NCBI GenBank assembly: GCA_947624405.1
Contig: CANQKB010000074.1
Span: 1-6,703, forward strand
Source: an uncultured Clostridia bacterium
Lineage (GTDB): Bacteria > Bacillota > Clostridia > TANB77 > CAG-508
Direction of reading: 5' to 3'
Length of the DNA stretch: 6,703 bases
The position numbers were made by a program, and so were the translations under genes. The notes under the pieces are model-generated. The model did no database searches. It was not told where the DNA came from and saw only the letters and a list, made by a program, of their open reading frames with translations. Below are positions 1 to 6,016 of this stretch, one piece after another (the stretch's first letter is position 1; the number at the start of each line of letters is the position of its first letter).

Positions 1-8
1 GTAAACGA

Positions 9-87
9 GTAGGTCGAACTCACTTCGATTTTTAAAACATTCCTCCACGCTTAGCTAATTAGGGTGTGAATTGTAACTAACAATTCA
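9..87. repeat. Right arm of a MITE-like palindromic repeat (copy 1, cut by window start)
   Basis: Positions 9-57 are identical over 49 nt to 1827-1875. The match continues with a few substitutions to about 77. If a 9-nt insertion is allowed in copy 2 (extra TGTAAC unit near 1890-1897), 71-87 also matches 1897-1913 with one difference. Both copies lie in the same orientation. Positions 1-8 do not match the interior of copy 2, so either the interior varies between copies or only the arm is conserved. This copy ends with its own small inverted repeat, GAATTGT (68-74) and ACAATTC (80-86). The left arm would lie before base 1 and cannot be seen. Confidence 0.85.
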
Positions 88-124
88 GCGAAATTTATAA
101 AAAGCCTGAAAATAGTTGAAAATA

Positions 125-164
125 TGCTCTCCTTGTGATATTATTTATAAAACAAAGGAGAGCA
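125..164 (+). promoter_or_regulatory. Hairpin that sequesters the Shine-Dalgarno of the glycosyltransferase gene
   Basis: TGCTCTCCTT (125-134) and AAGGAGAGCA (155-164) are perfect reverse complements, giving a 10-bp stem with a 20-nt AT-rich loop. The 3' arm contains the whole ribosome binding site AAGGAG that serves the ATG at 170. If transcription begins upstream of 125, the folded mRNA would hide the SD, so translation could be limited or made conditional. No T tract follows on either strand, so it is not an intrinsic terminator. The pairing is read directly from the sequence; the regulatory role is inferred. Confidence 0.6.
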
Positions 165-169
165 AAAAA

Positions 170-1666
170 ATGGAAAAAAAAGAAACTAAAAGATTAAGTA
201 TAAAGAATATAAATATAGTAATAGCAGTAAGCACAATATTAATTGCTACGATATTGCAAATAAGTTTAACGAATAATATAAATGTATGGCAGGATGAAAT
301 ATATACAATGCTAGTGATGAGAACAAAAACTGTCTCAGATTTTTTGAGTTTTATAATAAATAATGTACAACCATTGTTATATTATGTGATGTTGTATCCT
401 GTAGCATTAATATCAAATTGTAATATAAGTGTACTGAAAATATTTTCAATTTTTCCTACTATATTGCTAAATATAATTATTGCAGTTTTAACTTTAAAAG
501 ATAAAGAAAAAGCAGAAAGTAAGCTTACAAGCGTACTTTTGCCTTTGTATATAGTTATAACTACTCTTACATATAATTTCCTAGAAAATAGCTTACAACT
601 AAGGATGTATTCATGGGCTATGTTTTTTGTAACCATGAGTGGAATTTTCGCGTATAAGACATTTAAAGAACCAAACGTAAAGAATATAATTTTATTTATA
701 ATATTAAGCTTAGGATCTGCATATACTCAGTATTATGCATTAATAATGGAAGTAATAATATATTTTTATTTATTTCTTGCTTTATTTATACAAAATAGAG
801 CCAATATCAAAAAAATAGCCATAATAACTATTGCTACAATAGTAGGTTATTTGCCATGGCTAGTTACAGTTATAAAAGAATTTATAACTGTAACTAATGA
901 TTTTTGGATTACATTTAAAATTAAAGATATTTTATCATATTTAAATGCAATTTTATCAGTAAATATAAAAGTATATTTTGGTTTACAATTAACTTTTATT
1001 GTACTTGCATTTGTATTATTTGTATATAGTTTATATAATTTTTTCAAAGATAAAAATACATTAAAAGAAGAAAAACAAGAAAAAATATTTGCAATGTGTG
1101 CATTTTCTGTACCATTTTTTATGATTATAGTGGGAGTCATCCTAAATATCGCAATAAGACCAATGTACACAGGAAGATATGTATTTCCTGCAGTTGCATT
1201 ATTTTGGCTTGGAATAATTATAATGTTGAAGTATGTAAAGCCAAGAAAAATATTGGTAACATTTACATGGATTTTAGTAGTTTTAATGTCTATAGTTTCA
1301 TATAAAGAAATATATAGATTAGAATATGATAATCAAATGGAGAAATTTATAGAATACATTAATGAAGAAATAAAAGAAAATGATACAATTGCTGGTTCAC
1401 GTCCAGTATTTAATAGTGCTTTACTACAATATTTCTTCCCAAATAATGTATCTGTTGAAATAAGTACACTTTTAGAACAAATGAAACAAAGCGAAGTTAA
1501 TGGTAATATAAATAATGTTAATATATGGTATATAGATGTTTTTTCAATAGAAGATACTGAAGATATGAAGAAAATAAGAGAAGCAGGATATGATTTAGAA
1601 AGGGTATATATGTGTTTGTTAGATAATTGGGTTCCAATTAGTGTGTATAAGATAACTGTTCCTTAA
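170..1666 (+). CDS. GT39/PMT-like polytopic membrane glycosyltransferase
   Basis: Predicted 498-aa integral membrane protein of the GT-C fold (GT39/PMT, ArnT-like), a group that moves a sugar from a polyprenyl-phosphate donor to a protein or glycan acceptor at the outer face of the membrane. Visible support: an N-terminal membrane segment (about 13-33) followed by WQDEIYT with the acidic pair D42-E43, where this family places its catalytic Asp/Glu in the first external loop; QPLLYY (67-72), which resembles the family's HPPLYY; TQYYA (186-190); a YLPW turn (227-230); RPMYTGRYVFP (330-340) before the last membrane helices; about 10-12 hydrophobic segments ending near 377; then a soluble C-terminal domain of about 120 residues. 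ATG 170 is chosen over the upstream in-frame TTG 116 because AAAGGAGA (154-161) sits 8 nt before it. The gene stands alone between two repeat copies, with no clear promoter or terminator. Donor and acceptor are unknown. Confidence 0.8.
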   Translation: MEKKETKRLSIKNINIVIAVSTILIATILQISLTNNINVWQDEIYTMLVMRTKTVSDFLSFIINNVQPLLYYVMLYPVALISNCNISVLKIFSIFPTILLNIIIAVLTLKDKEKAESKLTSVLLPLYIVITTLTYNFLENSLQLRMYSWAMFFVTMSGIFAYKTFKEPNVKNIILFIILSLGSAYTQYYALIMEVIIYFYLFLALFIQNRANIKKIAIITIATIVGYLPWLVTVIKEFITVTNDFWITFKIKDILSYLNAILSVNIKVYFGLQLTFIVLAFVLFVYSLYNFFKDKNTLKEEKQEKIFAMCAFSVPFFMIIVGVILNIAIRPMYTGRYVFPAVALFWLGIIIMLKYVKPRKILVTFTWILVVLMSIVSYKEIYRLEYDNQMEKFIEYINEEIKENDTIAGSRPVFNSALLQYFFPNNVSVEISTLLEQMKQSEVNGNINNVNIWYIDVFSIEDTEDMKKIREAGYDLERVYMCLLDNWVPISVYKITVP

Positions 1667-1673
1667 AAAATAC

Positions 1674-1914
1674 TGAATCGTAACGTTACAGTTCACAGTC
1701 GACTTTCGCTAAGCTACCTGAGGAAATGATTTTAAAAATGCGTCGTTGCGTTCTCCAAGGCGTTTAAGATAGTTTGGATTGTTAAAATATAGATACGAAT
1801 TTGAAACTGTGTAAGCAAAAAAATTCGTAGGTCGAACTCACTTCGATTTTTAAAACATTCCTCCACGCTTAGCTAGTTATGGCGTGAACTGTAACATTGT
1901 AACTAAAAATTCAC
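1674..1914. repeat. Complete MITE-like imperfect palindromic repeat (copy 2)
   Basis: About 240 bp whose two arms are imperfect reverse complements. Paired blocks seen, in order: GTTACAGTTCAC 1685-1696 with 1884-1895 (12 bp); GCTAAGC 1708-1714 with 1867-1873; GAGGAA 1720-1725 with 1858-1863; TTTTAAAAAT 1730-1739 with 1846-1855; and an inner TACGAATT 1794-1801 with 1822-1829. The ends read TGAAT (1674-1678) and ATTCA (1909-1913). The left tip also contains the palindrome GTAACGTTAC (1680-1689). No reading frame of note lies inside and no transposase is present. The right arm repeats at 9-87. The structure fits a non-autonomous mobile element (MITE) or a dispersed intergenic palindrome. I see no convincing target-site duplication, and I cannot name the family. 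Confidence 0.75.
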
Positions 1915-1934
1915 ATAAAAGACATATTTGCATG

Positions 1935-1963
1935 TTGAAAAATACAAATAAATGATATATAAT
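1935..1963 (+). promoter_or_regulatory. Sigma-A promoter of the ABC exporter operon
   Basis: TTGAAA (1935-1940) and TATAAT (1958-1963) are separated by exactly 17 nt, a near-consensus housekeeping promoter. Transcription would begin near 1970 and give a short leader of about 27 nt before the ATG at 1997. It starts about 20 nt outside the repeat, so the repeat borders the promoter but does not supply it. Its position also argues against the in-frame ATG at 1952, which lies within the promoter. Confidence 0.75.
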
Positions 1964-1996
1964 ATAAATTCAGGCATAAGAAAGGAAGGAAAAAGC

Positions 1997-3718
1997 ATGA
2001 TAAAAAAATTAGCTAGTTATATAAAAGAATACAAAAAAGCTGCAATACTTTCTCCAATATTTGTATCTTTAGAAAGTATTTTAGAGGTCATAATTCCATT
2101 TTTAATGGCATATTTAATTGATAATGGAATAAACCAAAATAATATAAATGAAATATTAAAAATAGGAGCTATACTTATTGTTTGCACAATTTTATCATTA
2201 ATATTTGGAATATTATCTGGAACATATGCTTCAAGAGCATCAACAGGCTTTGCAAAAAATCTAAGAAAAGGAATGTACTATAATGTGCAAAATTTTTCTT
2301 TTTCAAATATAGATAAATTTTCAACTGCAAGTATAATAACAAGACAAACAACAGATATAACGAATGTACAAATGGCATTTCAGATGCTTATTCGTATAGC
2401 AATAAAAACTCCAGTAATGCTAATATCAGCATTAATAATGTCATTTGCAATAAATGTAAAGCTTTCACTAATATTTTTAGCAATAATGCCAATTTTAGGA
2501 GGAGGACTATATATTATTGCAACAAAAGCACATCCAATATTTGAGAAAACATTTAAAATATATGATAAATTAAATGAAGATGTACAAGAAAATGTAAGAG
2601 GAATAAGAGTTGTAAAATCATATGTTACAGAAGATAAAGAAATAGAAAAATTTGATGCAACTTCAAATGATATATATACAAGTTATTCTACAGCAGAAAA
2701 GCTTGTAGCATTGAATCAACCTTTAATGCAATTTTCTATGAATACAGTAATAATATTGCTTGCATGGTTTGGAGGAAGAGCAATAATCAGTCAAACACTT
2801 ACAACTGGTGAACTTACAAGTATGATTACATATGCAATGCAGATTCTTTCTTCACTTATGATGCTTTCAATGGTTTTAGTTATGATACTAATTTCTAGGG
2901 CTTCAGCGGAAAGAATTGTTGAAATATTAAATGAAGAAAGTGATATTAAGAATAAAGAAAATCCAGTGATGAAAGTTAAAGATGGAAGTATATCTTTTGA
3001 AAATGTTAGTTTTAGTTATGTAAAAGATAAAAATAAAACATGCTTAAAAGATATAAACATAGAAATTAAATCAGGTCAAACGATTGGAATAGTTGGTGGT
3101 ACAGGAAGTTCGAAAACTACTTTTGTACAATTAATCCCAAGATTATTCGATGCAACTACTGGTTCAGTAAAAGTTGGTGGAGTAGATGTAAGAGATTATG
3201 ATTTGAAGGTACTAAGAGATCAAGTAGCAATGGTTTTACAAAAAAATGAACTGTTTTCAGGAACAATCAAAGAGAATTTGCGTTGGGGAGATGAAAATGC
3301 AACCGATGAAGAAATTGTTAAAGCATGTAAACTAGCACAGGCACATGAATTTATTGAAGGTTTTCCAAAAGGATATGATACATATATAGAACAAGGTGGA
3401 ACTAATGTATCTGGAGGACAAAAGCAAAGATTATGTATTGCGAGAGCTTTGCTAAAAAAACCAAAAATATTGATATTAGATGATTCTACATCTGCAGTTG
3501 ATACAAAGACAGATAGCTTAATTAGAAAAGCTTTTAGAGAAGAAATACCTAATACTACAAAAATAATTATTGCTCAAAGGATATCTTCTGTTGAAGATGC
3601 AGACAAGATAATTGTTTTAGAAGGTGGAAAAATCAATGGAATGGGTACACATCAGGAATTGCTTGAAACAAACGAGATTTATAGAGATGTGTATGAATCG
3701 CAGGTAAAAGGAAGCTAA
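1997..3718 (+). CDS. Heterodimeric ABC exporter, subunit A (degenerate catalytic site)
   Basis: 573-aa half-transporter: six membrane segments (within about 15-300) and a C-terminal ATPase domain (about 333-570). It should pair with the product of the next gene as an inner-membrane export pump of the LmrCD/BmrCD/TM287-288 type; the substrate is unknown and may be drugs, lipids or peptides. ATPase motifs: Walker A GGTGSSKTT (367-375), Q-loop Q415, signature VSGGQ (471-475), Walker B ILILDD (491-496), D-loop SAVD (499-502). The residue after the Walker B Asp is D496 where hydrolysing sites have Glu, and the H-loop position is Q527 (IIAQR) in place of His. So this subunit's own site should bind ATP but hydrolyse it poorly, while its intact signature completes the partner's site. 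Walker A also has Ser372 where Gly normally precedes the Lys. ATG 1997 is chosen because AAGGAAGG (1982-1989) precedes it and the ATG at 1952 lies in the promoter. Confidence 0.93.
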   Translation: MIKKLASYIKEYKKAAILSPIFVSLESILEVIIPFLMAYLIDNGINQNNINEILKIGAILIVCTILSLIFGILSGTYASRASTGFAKNLRKGMYYNVQNFSFSNIDKFSTASIITRQTTDITNVQMAFQMLIRIAIKTPVMLISALIMSFAINVKLSLIFLAIMPILGGGLYIIATKAHPIFEKTFKIYDKLNEDVQENVRGIRVVKSYVTEDKEIEKFDATSNDIYTSYSTAEKLVALNQPLMQFSMNTVIILLAWFGGRAIISQTLTTGELTSMITYAMQILSSLMMLSMVLVMILISRASAERIVEILNEESDIKNKENPVMKVKDGSISFENVSFSYVKDKNKTCLKDINIEIKSGQTIGIVGGTGSSKTTFVQLIPRLFDATTGSVKVGGVDVRDYDLKVLRDQVAMVLQKNELFSGTIKENLRWGDENATDEEIVKACKLAQAHEFIEGFPKGYDTYIEQGGTNVSGGQKQRLCIARALLKKPKILILDDSTSAVDTKTDSLIRKAFREEIPNTTKIIIAQRISSVEDADKIIVLEGGKINGMGTHQELLETNEIYRDVYESQVKGS

Positions 3719-3755
3719 GTTTTTTTAGCTAAATCTAAGAAAGGAATGGAAGACG

Positions 3756-5630
3756 ATGGAAAAAGATAATGCACCAAAATTTGATAAAAATACGATTAAA
3801 AGACTTTTTGGTTACATTAAAAGTGAAAATAAAGCACGACTTATATTAGTTATATTATGTATCATAATAAATACAGTGGCAGTAGTTGCAGGTTCTCTTT
3901 ATTTACAAGTTTTGATTGATGATTATATTGCACCATTAATAGGAACAGAAAATCCAGATTTTGGTAGTTTAATAGCACCAGTATCTATTATGATAACAAT
4001 ATATGCGGTTGGTGTTATAACCATATTTTTATACACAAGAACAATGGTAAGGATTTCACAAGGAACTTTAAAAGTAATTCGTGATGAAATGTTCAAAAAA
4101 ATGCAAGCTTTGCCAATAAAATATTTTGATACACATACTCATGGAGATATCATGAGTCATTACACTAACGATACTGATACTTTAAATCAAATGATATCAC
4201 AGAGTTTACCACAGGTTTTAGCTTCACTTATGACTATAATTACAGTCTTTATTGCAATGATTGTATCTAATATATATTTGACAATTGTTGTTATTTGTGT
4301 GCTTGCAATAATGCTATTTGTTACTAAAACAATTGCAGGAAGAAGTGGAAAATACTTTGTATATCAACAAAAAGTTATAGGTCAAGTTAATGGATATATA
4401 GAAGAAATGATAAATGGGCAAAAAGTTGTAAAAGTTTTTTGTCACGAGGAAAAGGCAAAGGAAGGATTTGATAAGATAAATGATGAACTCGCTGAGCATT
4501 CATATACAGCTCAAAAATATGCAGCAATATTAATGCCAGTTTTAGTTGCTATGGGGAATTTACAATATGTTCTTATTGCTATAGCAGGTGGAATTTTAAT
4601 GACAACTGGATTTAGTAATATCTCGATAGGACTCATTGTATCATTTTTACAGTTAAGTAAGATATTTTCAAGACCTATAGGCCAAATTTCACAACAATTA
4701 AATTCTATTATAATGGCACTTGCAGGAGCTAACAGAATATTTAATTTAATGGATGAAGAACCTGAAAAAGATGATGGATATGTAACATTGGTTAATGCAA
4801 AATACGTTGATGGTGATCTTACTGAAACAGCAGAGAAAACTGGAATATGGGCTTGGAAACATCCTCATCATGATGGCAGACTTGAATATGTAGAAGTAAA
4901 AGGGCATATTGAAATGTTTGATGTTGATTTCGCATATGAAGAAGGAAAAACAGTTTTGCATGATGTTAGCCTTTATGCAAAACCAGGGCAAAAAATTGCT
5001 TTTGTTGGAGCAACGGGTGCTGGAAAAACTACTATTACCAATCTTTTAAATCGTTTTTATGATATAGAAGATGGAAAAATAAGATATGATGGAATAAATA
5101 TTAATAAAATAAAGAAAGATGACTTAAGGCGTTCTCTTGGTATGGTCCTTCAAGATACTAATCTTTTCACAGGTACAATAAAGGATAATATAAAATATGG
5201 TAAGTTTGATGCAACAGATGAAGAAGTTATTAATGCAGCTAAACTTGCTAATGCTCATGATTTTATTGAAAGACTTCCAAATGGATATGATACAATGCTT
5301 ACAGGAGACGGAGCAAGTTTATCACAAGGACAAAGACAGCTTTTGGCTATTGCAAGAGCTGCGATAAATGATCCACCAGTTATGATTCTTGATGAGGCAA
5401 CATCTAGTATTGATACAAGAACTGAAAAGATTGTTCAAGATGGAATGGATAAACTTATGAATGGTAGAACGGTTTTTGTAATTGCTCATAGACTTTCTAC
5501 TGTAAGAAATTCTAAGGCAATTATGGTTTTAGATCATGGAAGAATCATTGAAAGAGGAGAGCATGATGAATTGATTGCACAAAAAGGTGTTTATTATCAG
5601 TTATATACAGGTGCTTTTGAATTGGAATAA
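3756..5630 (+). CDS. Heterodimeric ABC exporter, subunit B (catalytic Glu and His intact)
   Basis: 624-aa half-transporter and partner of the preceding gene, 37 nt downstream with no terminator between, so co-transcribed. Six membrane segments lie within about 27-320 and the ATPase domain spans about 384-620. Motifs: Walker A GATGAGKTT (418-426), Q-loop Q466, TGDGA (516-520) just before the signature, signature LSQGQ (522-526), Walker B VMILDE (542-547) with catalytic E547, D-loop SID (551-553), H-loop H578 (IAHR). The changed signature (SQGQ for SGGQ) faces the degenerate site of subunit A, while the intact Walker B and His work with the VSGGQ of subunit A. This is the asymmetric arrangement known from TM287/288. 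An extra stretch of about 45 residues (337-382, including GIWAWKHPHHDG) separates the membrane domain from the ATPase core; I recall it from clostridial relatives and know no assigned role. Start: ATG 3756 with AAGGA at 3741-3745. Confidence 0.93.
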   Translation: MEKDNAPKFDKNTIKRLFGYIKSENKARLILVILCIIINTVAVVAGSLYLQVLIDDYIAPLIGTENPDFGSLIAPVSIMITIYAVGVITIFLYTRTMVRISQGTLKVIRDEMFKKMQALPIKYFDTHTHGDIMSHYTNDTDTLNQMISQSLPQVLASLMTIITVFIAMIVSNIYLTIVVICVLAIMLFVTKTIAGRSGKYFVYQQKVIGQVNGYIEEMINGQKVVKVFCHEEKAKEGFDKINDELAEHSYTAQKYAAILMPVLVAMGNLQYVLIAIAGGILMTTGFSNISIGLIVSFLQLSKIFSRPIGQISQQLNSIIMALAGANRIFNLMDEEPEKDDGYVTLVNAKYVDGDLTETAEKTGIWAWKHPHHDGRLEYVEVKGHIEMFDVDFAYEEGKTVLHDVSLYAKPGQKIAFVGATGAGKTTITNLLNRFYDIEDGKIRYDGININKIKKDDLRRSLGMVLQDTNLFTGTIKDNIKYGKFDATDEEVINAAKLANAHDFIERLPNGYDTMLTGDGASLSQGQRQLLAIARAAINDPPVMILDEATSSIDTRTEKIVQDGMDKLMNGRTVFVIAHRLSTVRNSKAIMVLDHGRIIERGEHDELIAQKGVYYQLYTGAFELE

Positions 5631-5655
5631 TTTGTTTTAAATTATATTTATGAAT

Positions 5656-5718
5656 ACACATGAAATTTATAACGTTTTTGCAAAGAAACAAAAATGGGAT
5701 AAATATCATGTGTTTTTT
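5656..5718 (+). terminator. Intrinsic terminator of the ABC exporter operon
   Basis: ACACATGA..TTTAT (5656-5670) pairs with 5699-5713 over 15 positions with one A/A mismatch. After a tandem A-G mismatch the stem resumes for 8 bp (5673-5680 with 5689-5696, one G-U), closed by an 8-nt loop. Six T residues (5713-5718) follow at once, then more T-rich sequence. It starts 26 nt after the stop codon of subunit B. The stem is unusually long and AT-rich for a terminator, but its position and T tract fit. No T run is present on the other side, so it should act on + strand transcripts only. Confidence 0.75.
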
Positions 5719-5783
5719 GTTGTTCAGATTTTAATAAAAAAATACAAAGTGGGTATAATTAGTTAAAAAGGAAAAATCATGTA

Positions 5784-5812
5784 TTGACATTTAACTCAAT
5801 TTAAGTTAGAAT
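5784..5812 (+). promoter_or_regulatory. Sigma-A promoter upstream of the prepilin-like gene
   Basis: TTGACA (5784-5789) is a perfect -35 box and TAGAAT (5807-5812) a one-mismatch -10 box, with a 17-nt spacer. The transcript would begin near 5819 and carry a leader of about 200 nt to the ATG at 6017, including the 5856-5934 hairpin. It lies downstream of the exporter terminator, so the prepilin-like gene is a separate transcription unit. Confidence 0.75.
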
Positions 5813-5836
5813 AAAAATAACGTAAATTAAGTTAAA
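5790..5836 (+). promoter_or_regulatory. Operator-like inverted repeats over the promoter
   Basis: TTTAACT (5790-5796) begins right after the -35 box. TAACT (5792-5796) and AGTTA (5804-5808) form an inverted repeat across the spacer and -10 box. A second TTAAGTT (5801-5807, 5827-5833) recurs 26 nt downstream, and AGTTAAA (5830-5836) is the reverse complement of the first half-site. Such AT-rich palindromes overlapping a promoter are typical of MarR-family repressor sites; which protein binds here is unknown, and no regulator gene is in the window. Confidence 0.45.
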
Positions 5837-5855
5837 AATATTTTGTTATTTTTCC

Positions 5856-5934
5856 CTTTTTGTGGGTGGAAATAAATATAGTTTTGGTTTTGTTTGGTTT
5901 TGGTTTGGCTATATTTGTTTCTACCCACAAGGAG
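5856..5934 (+). promoter_or_regulatory. Long leader hairpin with a U/G-only loop
   Basis: TTGTGGG.. (5860-5881) pairs with ..CCCACAA (5909-5930) over 22 positions with no true mismatch, only two G-U wobbles. Four more pairs (5856-5859 with 5931-5934, two of them wobbles) extend the stem to 26 bp and draw in an SD-like AAGGAG (5929-5934). The 27-nt loop (5882-5908) has only T and G, with GG pairs at 5886, 5896, 5902 and 5907. It lies in the predicted leader of the prepilin-like gene. No T tract follows on either strand, so it is not a plain terminator. It matches no riboswitch class I recognise. The two wobbles, which keep the RNA fold but not perfect DNA symmetry, hint at function as RNA. Confidence 0.65.
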
Positions 5935-6016
5935 AGTAAGTTTGGCAAATGATGAGTAAAAAATAAGGTATTAATTTTTTTAATATACAAAACAAAAAGG
6001 AGGAAGAAAAAAACAA

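Larger units (their letters stand above)
5631..6016 (+). other. 386-nt intergenic region with no convincing gene
   Basis: This stretch holds, in order, the operon terminator, a strong promoter with operator-like repeats, and a long leader hairpin (listed separately). The rest is AT-rich sequence. After the hairpin, AAGGAG (5929-5934) is followed by very short frames (TTG at 5942 or ATG at 5949, five codons each) that are too short to call. No tRNA or recognised riboswitch was seen. Confidence 0.6.

Noticed and set aside
71..99. TTGTAA ... TTTATA as a promoter for the glycosyltransferase
   Set aside because: The spacing is 17 nt but the -10 box matches consensus at only three positions, so it is too weak to call; the -35 would be provided by the repeat arm.
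116..169. Upstream TTG start extending the glycosyltransferase by 18 residues
   Set aside because: No SD before 116, and the extension would read through the hairpin and the SD of the ATG at 170.
847..1170. 107-codon - strand frame within the glycosyltransferase gene
   Set aside because: No SD or recognisable domain, and its sequence is what AT-rich membrane-protein coding DNA gives when read backwards.
1096..1305. 69-codon + strand frame in another phase of the glycosyltransferase gene
   Set aside because: Fully inside a well-supported gene, with no SD and no family features.
1952..1996. Upstream ATG start for subunit A
   Set aside because: It lies between the -35 and -10 boxes of the promoter and lacks an SD; the ATG at 1997 has a good one.
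3713..3730. AGCTAA/TTAGCT hairpin between the two ABC genes as a terminator
   Set aside because: Only 6 bp, and the T run is in the loop rather than after the stem; the two subunits are expected to be co-transcribed.
5731..5759. TTAATA ... TATAAT as a second promoter before the prepilin-like gene
   Set aside because: The -10 is perfect, but the -35 is poor and a clearly better promoter lies 50 nt downstream.
5942..5966. Leader peptide after the U/G-loop hairpin (TTG 5942 or ATG 5949)
   Set aside because: Only five codons in either case, and no amino-acid run suggesting attenuation.
5969..5985. TATTAA/TTAATA hairpin just before the prepilin SD
   Set aside because: Six A-T pairs only, expected by chance in such AT-rich DNA.
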